A stretch of DNA of 64,000 nt from Achromobacter insuavis (GCF_902859645.1 NZ_CADIJR010000007.1:62001-126000), one strand, 5' to 3'. Counted from the stretch's first letter, positions 15,471 to 26,168 are shown. Notes: generated by a model from the letters alone, not told the origin. Translations and numbers: made by a program.

Positions 15471-18101
15471 TCAGAACCGATACCCCACCTGCAACCACAG
15501 CTCGCGTCCCGACTGGAACGTGCTGCGGTTGGTCTTCAGGTTGGGATTGCTGGCCGTGACCGCCGGCATGCGGTTCAGCAGGTTCAGCACTTCCACCGTG
15601 AATTCCAGGTTGCGCGCGAAGGTCGGCTGCCACGCCAGCTTGGTGTCCCAGGTCCAGTACGACGGCAGCTCGCCGGATTCGTAGCGGTCCAGGTAATCCG
15701 GCCGCGGACCGACGCCGACGTGGATGGTGGCGTCGCGCTTGCTGCGCCAGTTCAGTTTGTTGCTCCAGGTCAGGCCGGCGCGCGGGTAGGCGCCGATCAG
15801 CGTGAGCGTAGCGACCTGGGGCTGGTAGAAGGTGCTGGGCGGCAGGTCGATGGCGCGGATCTCCGAGCCGTTGTAGATCACCCGGTCATCCGGATCGCGC
15901 GCATCGGCCGTGTAGCCGGTGACCAGGTCGCCGTTGGTCTTACGCTTCTGCCAGCTCCACGATGCCTGCATGTTCCAGCGCGTCGGACCCAGGCGCCAGG
16001 GTTCCAGCGTGCGCAGCGTCAGGCTGACGCCGTCGGTGGTGGAAAAGCCGTCGTTGTTGTAGGTGTAGCCCGTGGCCTGCGTGCCGCTCTTGGTCCATTG
16101 GTCGCGGCCATTGCGGTGCACGTAGCTCAGCAGGCCCTCGATGCCCGCCATGCGCTGGCGCAGCGAGACCGCCCATTCGTCGTCGTAGGGCATGCGCAGG
16201 CCGCGGTAGTCCACGAAGTATTCCTTGCCGCCGTCGGTCACGGGCCTTCCCTTGCTGTCGAGCACCTGCCGGCGCAGGCGGCTGCGCTCGGCTTCCAGCG
16301 CGGTTTCCAGCACCTCGCTGCCGTAGTAGCGCGACCAGCCCGCGCTCAGCAGCGTGTCGCCCGAGCCCAGCACGTCCCATTCCAGGCGCGTGCGCGGCGA
16401 CAGGTTGGTGTTGCCCAGGAAGGTCTCGCGGTCGTAGCGCACGCCCGCATCCAGCGCCAGCCGTTGCCATTCGATGCGGTCGGACAGGTACACGCTGGCC
16501 ATGTTGTATTTCACGTTGACCGTGCCGGGCAGGTAGTGGACCTTGCTGAAGTCCTGGTAGGTGCCCTTGTTGTTGTAGGCGCGGCGGAACGAATACGAAT
16601 CCTGGAAGCGCTTGAAGCCGGCGTCGATCTGCTGCAGGTCGGCGCCCGCGTACAGGCTGTGGGTGAAGATGCCGGTGCGCACGGGATCGAGATCGATGCG
16701 GCCCTTGAGGGTCCAGGTGTCCTGCCGCGTCTGCTCCTTGCCGAAGCCGCCCGCGGTGTATTGCGGCAGCCTGTAGGGTTGATAGGTCACCAGTTCATCG
16801 CCGACCGACTGGCGATCGCTGGTGGCATGGTCCCAGCCGGCCTGCAGCGAGACGCGGCCGCCCTGGAACAGGTGGTCCAGGTTGCCGCTCAGGCCGTAGG
16901 CGCCGTGGTTGTTGTCCCAGTGCGTGTCGCGGAACAGGTAGCTCGACAAGGTCTCGCTGCGGTCGCTGTACTTGAGCGTCAGGTCGGCGGTGGTGTCGGC
17001 GCTGGCGCGCACGCTGAACTTGCCCAGGAAGTTGTCGACGCGGTCGCGGTAGGTGTCCTGGCCCTGTTGCGGCTGGCCCTTGTCGTCCACCCCCATGTTC
17101 CAGCGCGTGATGTCGGATTCGCGGCGCGACATGGCCAGCACCACGCCGGATTTGTCGTTGAAGGCGAAATCGCCCACGGCCGAATAGAAGCGCTTCTTCC
17201 ATTCGGGCGAATAGCCGGGCTGGCCCTGCGCCCAGCTGTTCTCCTCGCCCTCGGACACCTGCTGTTGCGTCATCTTCGAGGTGTTCCAGCGGTAGTCGAA
17301 CTTCAGGTGGTTCTCGCCGGAGAAGCGACGCAGGCGCGCATCGACCACGCCGCCGGTGAAGCGGCCGTATTCGACCGGCACGAAGCTGTCGTACACGCGC
17401 ACCGCCTCCAGCAGGCTGGTGTCGACGAAGTACGACTGCGGGTTGCTGGGGACGTTGCCGACCTGCAGGTTGAGGTTCTTGCTGGCCGGGTCGACGCGGT
17501 TGGTGGCGTCGATGCCGTCGATCTGGAACAGGTTCTGGTAGGGGCTGGAGCCGTGGAAGGAGATGTCTTCGACGTTGAGCGAGCCGCGGTTCTGCGAGCC
17601 GCTGACGCCCGGGTTGGTGCGCACCGCCGGGTGGCTGGCCACGAGCGTGCTCAGGTCGCGGTTGGACGACGGCGTTTCGGCGATCTCTTCCTGGCTGTAG
17701 ATGCGTTCGCCGGCCTGCTCGCCGTAGACCCGCACCGGCTCCAGCCGAGAGGTGGAGAAGGGATGGGTCTTGTCGACGAAGACGATGTAGCGGCCCGGGC
17801 CGTCGGCGCGCAGGGCCAGGCCGGAACCGGCCAGCAGGCGGTCCAGCGCCAGCAGGGCGGAATACTCGCCTTGCAGGGCGGGCGATACCTTGCCGGCCAC
17901 GGCGGCTGGCGGGAACGAGATCTCCAGGCCCGATTGGCGGCCGAGCGCGAGCAGGGCGTCGCCCAGCGCCTGCGACGGAATGTCATACACAATGGTGCGC
18001 GCGGGCGGCTGGGCGATGACGGGCGCGGCAATGGCCAGCATGACGCAAAGAAGGGCGGCCGAGGCGCTGGGCCGGCGTTTGCGGTCAAGAGGGAAAGGCA
18101 T
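15471..18101 (-). CDS. TonB-dependent transducer with N-terminal STN signalling domain (paralogue 3)
   Basis: An 876-aa paralogue, nearest to the regulator genes. It has a signal peptide, STN domain, PVRVYGEQAGE linker, plug (SLNVEDISFHGSSP, NLFQIDGIDATNRVD) and a barrel ending in LQVGYRF. Its codon use looks more uniformly GC-rich than that of paralogues 1 and 2. It is preceded by the ECF-type element at 18136-18162. The stretch beyond that element also matches the peroxidase upstream region, including a GATGAATAAT block at the same distance. It is probably the original receptor for the FecR homologue encoded next to it; that order of events is inference. Confidence 0.88.
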   Translation of the reverse strand: MPFPLDRKRRPSASAALLCVMLAIAAPVIAQPPARTIVYDIPSQALGDALLALGRQSGLEISFPPAAVAGKVSPALQGEYSALLALDRLLAGSGLALRADGPGRYIVFVDKTHPFSTSRLEPVRVYGEQAGERIYSQEEIAETPSSNRDLSTLVASHPAVRTNPGVSGSQNRGSLNVEDISFHGSSPYQNLFQIDGIDATNRVDPASKNLNLQVGNVPSNPQSYFVDTSLLEAVRVYDSFVPVEYGRFTGGVVDARLRRFSGENHLKFDYRWNTSKMTQQQVSEGEENSWAQGQPGYSPEWKKRFYSAVGDFAFNDKSGVVLAMSRRESDITRWNMGVDDKGQPQQGQDTYRDRVDNFLGKFSVRASADTTADLTLKYSDRSETLSSYLFRDTHWDNNHGAYGLSGNLDHLFQGGRVSLQAGWDHATSDRQSVGDELVTYQPYRLPQYTAGGFGKEQTRQDTWTLKGRIDLDPVRTGIFTHSLYAGADLQQIDAGFKRFQDSYSFRRAYNNKGTYQDFSKVHYLPGTVNVKYNMASVYLSDRIEWQRLALDAGVRYDRETFLGNTNLSPRTRLEWDVLGSGDTLLSAGWSRYYGSEVLETALEAERSRLRRQVLDSKGRPVTDGGKEYFVDYRGLRMPYDDEWAVSLRQRMAGIEGLLSYVHRNGRDQWTKSGTQATGYTYNNDGFSTTDGVSLTLRTLEPWRLGPTRWNMQASWSWQKRKTNGDLVTGYTADARDPDDRVIYNGSEIRAIDLPPSTFYQPQVATLTLIGAYPRAGLTWSNKLNWRSKRDATIHVGVGPRPDYLDRYESGELPSYWTWDTKLAWQPTFARNLEFTVEVLNLLNRMPAVTASNPNLKTNRSTFQSGRELWLQVGYRF

Positions 18102-18135
18102 GAAAACGTCCTACGCTGTGTTGATGTCAGCCGTA

Positions 18136-18162
18136 GGACGCGGCGTAGGACGCAACCCCTCA
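18136..18162 (-). promoter_or_regulatory. ECF-type promoter element of TonB transducer 3
   Basis: On the minus strand: TGAGG (18162-18158), 17 bp, CGTCC (18140-18136), then 5 bp and CTGAC. A second CGTCC occurs inside the spacer, but only the downstream one has the shared spacing. The CGTCC block ends 34 bp before the ATG at 18101. Confidence 0.75.
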
Positions 18163-18364
18163 TTGCAAAGTTGATGAATAATTTATATTGATTCTTATTT
18201 ACTGATTGAGAATCCCAGCGGAAGACGGCGAGCGCAGTCCGGGATATCGCGAGTAGCGGGGAGCGTGAAAGGGCGGCGTCGCGGGAAGCTGATGCGCCTG
18301 AGGTGCAGGCGATGCCCGGCCATGCGGATCGCGCCGAACCCGCCAGCCCTGCAAGAGAAATCCC

Positions 18365-19297
18365 TCAGCGCAGGATCAGCAGGCCGGGCAGATCGGTGAT
18401 GCCGACCTTGGTCTGCGCCAGCAGCAGGTCGAGCGCGCGCTTGGGATCGGCGATGCTCGCCGTGCCGGACACGCGGGTGCCGCGCGCCAGTGCGCCCAGC
18501 ACCAGGATGCGCTTGCCGGTGTAGCGCGCCAGCTGCGCGGCGGCGTCGGGCAGCGCGGTGTCGTTGAAGGCCAGCAGTCCCTGGCTCCAGGCGGGGGCGG
18601 TTTCGCGCGGCGCCGGGTCGCGGATCATGCCGCCGGCCGAGACCGTGATGCGTTGCCCCGGTTCGAGGATCTGTGGCTGCCCGTCGGCGCAGGCCTGGCA
18701 TTGCACCGCCACCTGATGCTGGTAGACGGTGACGCGGGTCGCATCGGCATCGCGGGCGACCGCGTAGCGCGTGCCCAGCGCCGTGGCGTTGGCGTCCGCG
18801 GTGACGACCGTGAAGGCGGGGCCATCGGCGCCGCGGGGCGTCGCCTCGAACAGGGCCTGGCCGGCCAGCAGGCGCACTTCGCGCTTGCCCGCTCCGAAGT
18901 CCACGGCGATGGCCGAATGCGCGTCGAGGATAGCGCGCGAGCCGTCGGGCAGGGCGACGCGCAGCGGCTGCGTGCCGCTGGCGTAGTCGGCGCCCGGCTG
19001 GAAGTCGCGCAGGGTATAGGCGGCCATGCCCGCCGCCGTGACCAGCGCCAGGGTCAGTAGCGCGCGGCGTTTGCGCGGCGCACGGACGGCCAGCTTGCCG
19101 CGGTCGATCTCGCCCATGCGGCGCCAGACGCGCGCCAGGCGGTCGTAGGCGGCGGCATGGCGGGGATCGGCGTGGTACCAGGTGTCGAATTCGGCCTGTG
19201 TCTGCGCGTCCAGCGGCTGGCCGCCGTGGCGGATGACCCAGCGCGAGGCCTGTTCGTCGGCGGCCGTGGCGTTGCCGTGGGCGGCGGCCTTGTTCAC
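18365..19297 (-). CDS. FecR-type anti-sigma factor / sigma regulator
   Basis: A 310-aa single-pass inner-membrane protein. Residues about 17-60 form the FecR N-terminal cytoplasmic domain (ASRWVIRHGG, FDTWYHADPRHAAAYDR). A transmembrane helix follows at about 83-101. Then come the periplasmic FecR domain (about 120-215, with GSRAILDAHSAI and ALGTRYAV) and a C-terminal STN-like region (FNDTALPDAAAQLARYTGK) that contacts the receptor STN domain. It starts with GTG, overlapping the sigma factor stop as GTGA (19294-19297), so the pair is coupled. It transmits ligand occupancy of a TonB transducer to the ECF factor. Confidence 0.93.
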   Translation of the reverse strand: MNKAAAHGNATAADEQASRWVIRHGGQPLDAQTQAEFDTWYHADPRHAAAYDRLARVWRRMGEIDRGKLAVRAPRKRRALLTLALVTAAGMAAYTLRDFQPGADYASGTQPLRVALPDGSRAILDAHSAIAVDFGAGKREVRLLAGQALFEATPRGADGPAFTVVTADANATALGTRYAVARDADATRVTVYQHQVAVQCQACADGQPQILEPGQRITVSAGGMIRDPAPRETAPAWSQGLLAFNDTALPDAAAQLARYTGKRILVLGALARGTRVSGTASIADPKRALDLLLAQTKVGITDLPGLLILR

Positions 19298-19782
19298 GCG
19301 GTCAGGGCCTGGTCGCAGGCCAGCAGGATGCGCATCATGTGCTTTTCGACCGCGCTGACCGAGATGGCGAAGCGTTCGGCGATGGCGCGGTAGGTCAGGC
19401 CTTCGTGGCGATGCAGGACGAATACGTCGAGGCTGCGGCGCGGCTGGCGCAGCAGGGCGGCTTCGAGCCGGCGCAGCAACTGGTTGGCCGAGGCGACCTC
19501 CAGCGTGTCGGCCTCGAAGGCCGGCGGCTGCGCGGCGGCGTAGTCGGCGACCGCGCCCATTTCACGGCCGCGCCGGCGATGCCAGTCGGTGGCGATGTTG
19601 GCCGCCACCCGGAAGACATAGGCGCGGTCGTTGTCCGGAAGGGTCCTGTCCTTGAACTCGGCCAGCTTGATCCACGTGTCCTGGGCGCAGTCCTGGGCCA
19701 CGTCGCGCGAGCCGGTGCGCATGGCCAGGAAGCCCAGCACTTCGCGGTAGTGCCGGAGAAATACATCGGTAAGCGAAGACAT
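19294..19782 (-). CDS. FecI-like ECF sigma factor
   Basis: A 162-aa extracytoplasmic-function sigma factor of the iron-starvation group. Region 2 (FLRHYREVLGFLAMRTGSRDVAQDC and DRAYVFRVAANIATDWHRR) and region 4 (RHEGLTYRAIAERFAISVSAVEKHM) are both complete. It is the first gene of the sigma/anti-sigma pair and is preceded by a Fur-box-like sequence. Its likely targets are the four TGAGG-N17-CGTCC elements downstream. I see no such element before the sigma gene itself, so auto-activation is not indicated. Confidence 0.93.
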   Translation of the reverse strand: MSSLTDVFLRHYREVLGFLAMRTGSRDVAQDCAQDTWIKLAEFKDRTLPDNDRAYVFRVAANIATDWHRRRGREMGAVADYAAAQPPAFEADTLEVASANQLLRRLEAALLRQPRRSLDVFVLHRHEGLTYRAIAERFAISVSAVEKHMMRILLACDQALTA

Positions 19783-19827
19783 GTCGCTGACGGCGGGCGC
19801 CAGATAGAGTCAGATTCGCTGAATATT

Positions 19828-19846
19828 ATAAATGATAATTATTATT
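19828..19846 (-). promoter_or_regulatory. Fur-box-like sequence upstream of the ECF sigma factor
   Basis: An AT-rich stretch in an otherwise GC-rich region. The plus-strand core AATGATAATTATTATT matches 14 of the last 16 positions of the 19-bp Fur consensus; the first three positions do not match. It lies about 46 bp before the sigma ATG, a usual place for Fur repression. Confidence 0.7.
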
Positions 19847-19906
19847 GTTAATGCGTGTTTCACTGTCGCGGGAAAGCGCGGACGGCGCGCGCCGTCCGCA
19901 CGTCGA

Positions 19907-21841
19907 TCAGGCTTCGCCCTGTTCGATTTCTTCCAGCGAGCCCTGCAGTTCGAGCCACTGCTCTTCCAGCGTTTCCAGGCGCTTGCCGTGTTCGCCGTGC
20001 TCGGCCATGACCTTCTGGCGTTCAGCGCGGCGGGCGTCGGAATACAAGTCCGGGTCGGCGATGACGCCGTCCAGCGCCTGCAGCTTGACGCGCAGCTTCT
20101 CCATCTCGGTCTCGACCTTGGCCAGCTTGGCTTCCAGCGGCTTGCGCAGCGCCGACAGGCGTTGGCGCTGCTCGGCCTCGGCGCGGCGTTGCGCCTTGCG
20201 GTCGACCACGGCCTCGCCGTTCTCGGCGCTTTCGCGGGCGGCCTCGGCGCGTTCGCCGGCGTTGCGGGCGGCGAGCCAGTCGCGATAGTCCTCCAGGTCG
20301 CCGTCGAATTCGCGCACGGCGCCGTCGGCCACGATCCAGAAGCTGTCCACGGTGGTGCGCAGCAGGTGGCGATCGTGCGAGACCAGCAGCATGCTGCCGC
20401 CGAACTCGGCCAGCGCGGCGGCCAGGGCCTCGCGCGTCTCGACGTCCAGGTGGTTGCTGGGTTCGTCCAGCAGCAGCAGGTTGGGCTTCTGCCAGACGAT
20501 CAGCGACAGCGCCAGGCGAGCCTTTTCGCCGCCGGACATCGGGCCGACCTTGCTGTTGACCGTGTCGCCCGAGAAGCCGAAGCCGCCCAGGTAATTGCGC
20601 AGCTCCTGCTCGCGGGTTTCCGGCGACAGCCGCGCCAGGTGGGCCAGCGGCGTGCTGTCCACGTCCAGCATGTCGAGCTGGTGCTGGTGGAAGTAGCCGA
20701 TCGCCAGCCCGCGCGAGGCGCGGCGTTCGCCGGCCTGCACCGGCAGTTCCTCGGCCAGGGTCTTGATCAGCGTGCTCTTGCCGGCGCCGTTGGCGCCCAG
20801 CACGCCGACGCGGCTGCCGGCGCGCACCATCAGCGTCACGTCGCGCAGGATCGGCACATCGTTGCCGGCCGCGTCGGTATAGCCGGCCGACAGGTGTTCC
20901 AGCGTCAGCAGCGGATCCGGCACCTGCTCGGGCGAGGGGATGCGGATGTCGATGCCGGCCTCGGCCTGAAGCGGCGCCAGCACCTGCATGCGCGCCAGGG
21001 CCTTGACCCGGCTCTGGGCCTGCTTGGCCTTGGAGGCCTTGGCCTTGAAGCGGTCGATGAAGCCTTGCAGGCGCGCGGTTTCGCGGGTCTGGCGCTCGTA
21101 GGCGATGTTGGTCTGGCGCAGGCGCTCGGCGCGCTGCGTCAGGAAGTCGCCGTAGCCGCCGCGGTAGCGCACCAGCTTGGCGTGATCGAAATGCAGGATG
21201 GACTTGGCCACCGCGTCCAGGAACTCGGTGTCGTGGGAGATCAGCATGACGGTGCCGGGATAGGCGGCCAGCCATTTCTCCAGCCACAGCATGGCGTCCA
21301 GGTCCAGGTGGTTGGTGGGCTCGTCCAGCAGCAGCAGCTCGGACGGCGCCATCAGCGCGCGCGCCAGCGCCAGGCGCATGCGCCAGCCGCCGGAGAAGCT
21401 CGCCACCGGCTGGCTCCATTCGGCCGGCTTGAAGCCCAGGCCGGCCAGCAGCTGTTCGGCGCGCGAGGCCGCGCTCCAGGCGCCGGCCTCGACCAGCGCC
21501 GCCTCGACCTCGGCGATCTGCGTGCCCTGGTCGTCGGTGAGTTCGGCGCGGCGCGCCTGCAGCGCGCGCAGCGGCGTGTCGCCGTCGATGACGAATTCAC
21601 GCGCGGGGCGGTCGTCGGCATGCAGTTCCTGCTCGACGCTGGCGATGCGCCAGCCGGCCGGCAGCGCCAGGTTGCCGGCGTCCAGGTCCAGCGCGCCGGT
21701 CAGCAGCGCGAACAGCGACGACTTGCCGGCGCCGTTCTTGCCGACGATGCCGACGCGCTCGCCCGGGTGCACCACGAATTCGGCATCGTCCAGCAGCACC
21801 TTGGTGCCGCGGCGCAGGGTCAATCCAGAGGCGCGGATCAC
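19907..21841 (-). CDS. ABC-F family ATPase (YheS/Uup-like)
   Basis: A 644-aa soluble protein with two ABC ATPase domains and no membrane segment. The first Walker A is GIVGKNGAGKSS and the second is VLGANGAGKST, with SGG signatures and DEPTNHLD / DEPSNHLD Walker B motifs. An inter-domain linker and a C-terminal charged coiled coil (about residues 540-640) complete the ABC-F plan. Such proteins act on the ribosome. I start at GTG 21841, giving MIRASGLTLRRG, the usual beginning in this family; it overlaps the prmB stop as GTGA. The longer frame to 21904 adds residues without family character. The closest E. coli type appears to be YheS. Confidence 0.9.
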   Translation of the reverse strand: MIRASGLTLRRGTKVLLDDAEFVVHPGERVGIVGKNGAGKSSLFALLTGALDLDAGNLALPAGWRIASVEQELHADDRPAREFVIDGDTPLRALQARRAELTDDQGTQIAEVEAALVEAGAWSAASRAEQLLAGLGFKPAEWSQPVASFSGGWRMRLALARALMAPSELLLLDEPTNHLDLDAMLWLEKWLAAYPGTVMLISHDTEFLDAVAKSILHFDHAKLVRYRGGYGDFLTQRAERLRQTNIAYERQTRETARLQGFIDRFKAKASKAKQAQSRVKALARMQVLAPLQAEAGIDIRIPSPEQVPDPLLTLEHLSAGYTDAAGNDVPILRDVTLMVRAGSRVGVLGANGAGKSTLIKTLAEELPVQAGERRASRGLAIGYFHQHQLDMLDVDSTPLAHLARLSPETREQELRNYLGGFGFSGDTVNSKVGPMSGGEKARLALSLIVWQKPNLLLLDEPSNHLDVETREALAAALAEFGGSMLLVSHDRHLLRTTVDSFWIVADGAVREFDGDLEDYRDWLAARNAGERAEAARESAENGEAVVDRKAQRRAEAEQRQRLSALRKPLEAKLAKVETEMEKLRVKLQALDGVIADPDLYSDARRAERQKVMAEHGEHGKRLETLEEQWLELQGSLEEIEQGEA

Positions 21842-22734
21842 GTCGTCAACTGTTCGCGGGTCAGCAGTAGCAACTGGTCGGAGGCTTCTTCCGTATCCAG
21901 CCACACCGGCGACAGCTCAGGGAAGGCGGCTTCGAAGAAATCGCGCTCGTGGCCGATTTCCAGCACCAGCACGCCGTTCTCCGACAGGTAGCGCGGCGCG
22001 GCCTGCAGAATGCGGCGCACCAGGTCCATGCCATCCGTGCCGCCGGCCAGGGCCAGTTGCGGCTCGTGGCGGTATTCCTGCGGCAGCACGTCCATCGAGC
22101 CGCTGTTGACGTAGGGCGGGTTGCAGACGATCACGTCGTACTGGCGTTCGGGCAGGTTGTCGAATAGATCGCTCTGGTGCAGCGCCAGCCGGTCGGCCAG
22201 GCCGTAGTCGTCGACGTTGCGGCGCGCGACCTCGAGCGCGTCGGGCGACACGTCGACGGCGTCCACCTGGGCATAGGGGAAGGCCAGCGCCGACAGGATC
22301 GCCAGGCAGCCCGAACCCGTGCACATGTCCAGCACGCTGTCGACGGCCTGCGCGTCCTGCACCCAGGGCGACAGGCCTTCGTCCAGCAGCTCCGCGATGG
22401 GCGAGCGCGGCACGATGACGCGCGCGTCCACGTAGAAGCGATGCCCGCGCAGCCAGGCCTCGTTGGTGAGATACGCGGCCGGCACGCGCTCGGTGACGCG
22501 GCGGTCGATCAGCTCCAGCACGCGGTTGCGTTCCTCGCTGAGCACGCGGGCGTCCAGGAAGGGCTCCAGCGTGTCCAGCGGCAGGTGCAGCGCGTGCAGG
22601 ACCAGATAGACCGTCTCGTCCCAGGCGTTGTCGCTGCCGTGTCCCAGCGCCACCTGGGCGGCGTTCAGGCGCGATACGCCATAGCGGATCAGGTCGCGCA
22701 GGGTCAGCAGTTCTTGGCGGGCGGATTGATACAT
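21838..22734 (-). CDS. prmB: Ribosomal protein uL3 glutamine methyltransferase
   Basis: A 298-aa SAM-dependent N5-glutamine methyltransferase of the HemK/PrmB type. It has the N-terminal helical domain, the SAM motif DMCTGSGCLAIL and the catalytic CNPPYV motif, in which the NPPY residues bind the target glutamine. The sequence around it (GSMDVLPQEYRHEPQLALAGG) is typical of PrmB rather than PrmC. It lies 10 bp after dapE in the same direction and overlaps the ABC-F gene, so the dap genes, prmB and the ATPase form one operon-like run. Confidence 0.93.
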   Translation of the reverse strand: MYQSARQELLTLRDLIRYGVSRLNAAQVALGHGSDNAWDETVYLVLHALHLPLDTLEPFLDARVLSEERNRVLELIDRRVTERVPAAYLTNEAWLRGHRFYVDARVIVPRSPIAELLDEGLSPWVQDAQAVDSVLDMCTGSGCLAILSALAFPYAQVDAVDVSPDALEVARRNVDDYGLADRLALHQSDLFDNLPERQYDVIVCNPPYVNSGSMDVLPQEYRHEPQLALAGGTDGMDLVRRILQAAPRYLSENGVLVLEIGHERDFFEAAFPELSPVWLDTEEASDQLLLLTREQLTT

Positions 22735-22744
22735 GAGAGGCTTC

Positions 22745-24705
<1,961 letters not shown>

Positions 24706-24733
24706 AGCGGCTCAGCTTTTCAAAAAAGGTTGA

Positions 24734-25930
24734 TCAAACAGAAGTATGTACGAAATGGGCGATGCGTTCGGCCGCCTGCACGCAGTCGGCCAAAGGCGCC
24801 ACCAGGGCCAGGCGGATGCGCCCCTGCCCAGGATTCACACCGTGCGCCTCGCGCGCCAGGAAACTGCCCGGCAGCACGGTAACACCGGTACGGCCATAAA
24901 GGTCGCGCGCAAACGCGGTATCCGAACCCGGGGTGGCCGCCCACAGGTAGAACGAGGCCTGGGGACGCTGCACGTCCAGCACGTTCCGCAGGATCGGCAG
25001 CACGGCCTCGAATTTCTCGCGGTACAGGCGGCGGTTGTCCTTGACGTGGGCCTCGTCGGTCCAGGCGGCGATGCTGGCCGCCGACACCAGCGGGCTCATG
25101 GCGCTGCCATGATACGTGCGGTAGCGCAGGAAGCGGCCGATCAGCGCGGCGTCGCCCGCCACGAAACCCGAGCGCAGGCCCGGCACGTTCGAGCGCTTGG
25201 ACAGGCTGGAGAACGCCACCAGGTTGCGGTAGTCGTTGCGGCCCAGGCGGCGCGCCGCCTGCAGGCCGCCCAGCGGCGGATTGCCTTCGTCCAGGTAGAT
25301 CTCGGAATAGCACTCGTCGGAGGCGATCACGAAGCCGTGGCGGTCGGACAGGGCGAACAGGTCTTCCCATTCGTCCAGCGTCATGACGTTGCCGGCCGGG
25401 TTGCCGGGCGAGCAGACGAACACCATGCGGGTCTTTTTCCAGACCTCGTCCGGCACCTGGTTCCAGTCGCAGGCGAAATTGCGCAGCGCGTCGGCGTTGA
25501 CGTAGTAGGGCGTGGCGCCGGCCAGCAGCGTGGCGCCCTCGTAGATCTGGTAGAACGGGTTGGGGCAGATCACCACCGACCCGGCCGCCGGATCGATCAC
25601 CGTCTGGGTGAAGGCGAACAGCGCTTCGCGCGAGCCCAGCGCCGGCAGCACCTGGGTCTCGGCGTCCGGCGCCGGAATGCTGTAGCGCGACGCCAGCCAG
25701 TTGGCGATGGCCTGGCGCAGCGCGGGATCGCCCTTGGTCGACGGGTACACCGACAGCCCGCCAAGGCTGTCGCGGATGGCCTGCGCGACGCGCTCCGGCG
25801 CGGCGTGTTTGGGCTCGCCGATCGACAGGTTGATGGGCGTCAGGCCGTCCGGCTGCGCGCTGGCCGAGGCCAGCAGGGCGCGCAGTTTTTCGAACGGGTA
25901 GGGGTGCAGGGCATCGAGGCGCGGATTCAT
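24734..25930 (-). CDS. dapC: Succinyldiaminopimelate aminotransferase (class I/II PLP enzyme)
   Basis: A 398-aa fold-type I aminotransferase for the step between DapD and DapE. The PLP lysine is in SSLSKRSNVPGLRSGF and the substrate-binding Arg lies near the C-terminus (GQGRIRLALVA). The position directly before dapD and dapE supports the DapC assignment over a general aminotransferase. I start at the ATG at 25930 (MNPRLDALHPYPF), the family start, rather than six codons upstream. It is transcribed divergently from the tRNA-Leu gene 47 bp away. Confidence 0.93.
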   Translation of the reverse strand: MNPRLDALHPYPFEKLRALLASASAQPDGLTPINLSIGEPKHAAPERVAQAIRDSLGGLSVYPSTKGDPALRQAIANWLASRYSIPAPDAETQVLPALGSREALFAFTQTVIDPAAGSVVICPNPFYQIYEGATLLAGATPYYVNADALRNFACDWNQVPDEVWKKTRMVFVCSPGNPAGNVMTLDEWEDLFALSDRHGFVIASDECYSEIYLDEGNPPLGGLQAARRLGRNDYRNLVAFSSLSKRSNVPGLRSGFVAGDAALIGRFLRYRTYHGSAMSPLVSAASIAAWTDEAHVKDNRRLYREKFEAVLPILRNVLDVQRPQASFYLWAATPGSDTAFARDLYGRTGVTVLPGSFLAREAHGVNPGQGRIRLALVAPLADCVQAAERIAHFVHTSV

Positions 25931-25977
25931 GACGCAAGATTTTAACAAGCAAGCTACAATAGCGGGCTTGGCCTATC

Positions 25978-26064
25978 GCGAAGGTGGCGAAATTGGTAGA
26001 CGCACCAGGTTTAGGTCCTGACGCCGTAACAGGTGTAGGGGTTCGAGTCCCCTCCTTCGCACCA
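25978..26064 (+). tRNA. tRNA-Leu (anticodon UAG), CCA encoded
   Basis: An 87-nt type II tRNA. The acceptor stem GCGAAGG pairs with CCTTCGC (26054-26060), followed by A and an encoded CCA. The D arm (TTGGTAGACGC), a seven-base anticodon loop TTTAGGT with TAG in the middle, a long variable arm (ACGCCGTAACAGGTGT region) and the T arm GTTCGAGTCC are all recognisable. It reads CUA/CUG leucine codons. A TACAAT hexamer at 25955-25960 is a plausible -10 box. Confidence 0.97.
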
Positions 26065-26110
26065 ACCCTATTCGGATGGTGATTGGCGCCGCGCCGACAC
26101 TGTCCCACGA

Positions 26111-26142
26111 CCCCGAGACATGCTTGTGTCTCGGGGTTTTTT
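26111..26142 (+). terminator. Rho-independent terminator after tRNA-Leu
   Basis: A perfect 10-bp stem CCCCGAGACA / TGTCTCGGGG with a 6-nt loop is followed by six T residues. Confidence 0.92.
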
Positions 26143-26168
26143 CATTTTGCTCCCTTTGGAATGTCCTT

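Noticed and set aside
12488-18191. Long plus-strand open frames opposite TonB transducers 2 and 3
   Set aside because: They are antisense shadows of genes with full domain support; composition is non-protein-like and no start signals fit.
7638-19782. A complete methanobactin biosynthesis/uptake operon
   Set aside because: No precursor peptide, MbnB/MbnC-like enzymes or MbnP-like partner can be seen; only the general sigma/anti-sigma/TonB/di-heme combination is shared.
19878-19899. 22-bp perfect GC palindrome (GCGGACGGCGC and its complement) after the ABC-F gene
   Set aside because: It could form a terminator stem on the minus strand, but the following tract has only three T residues; not strong enough to list as a terminator.
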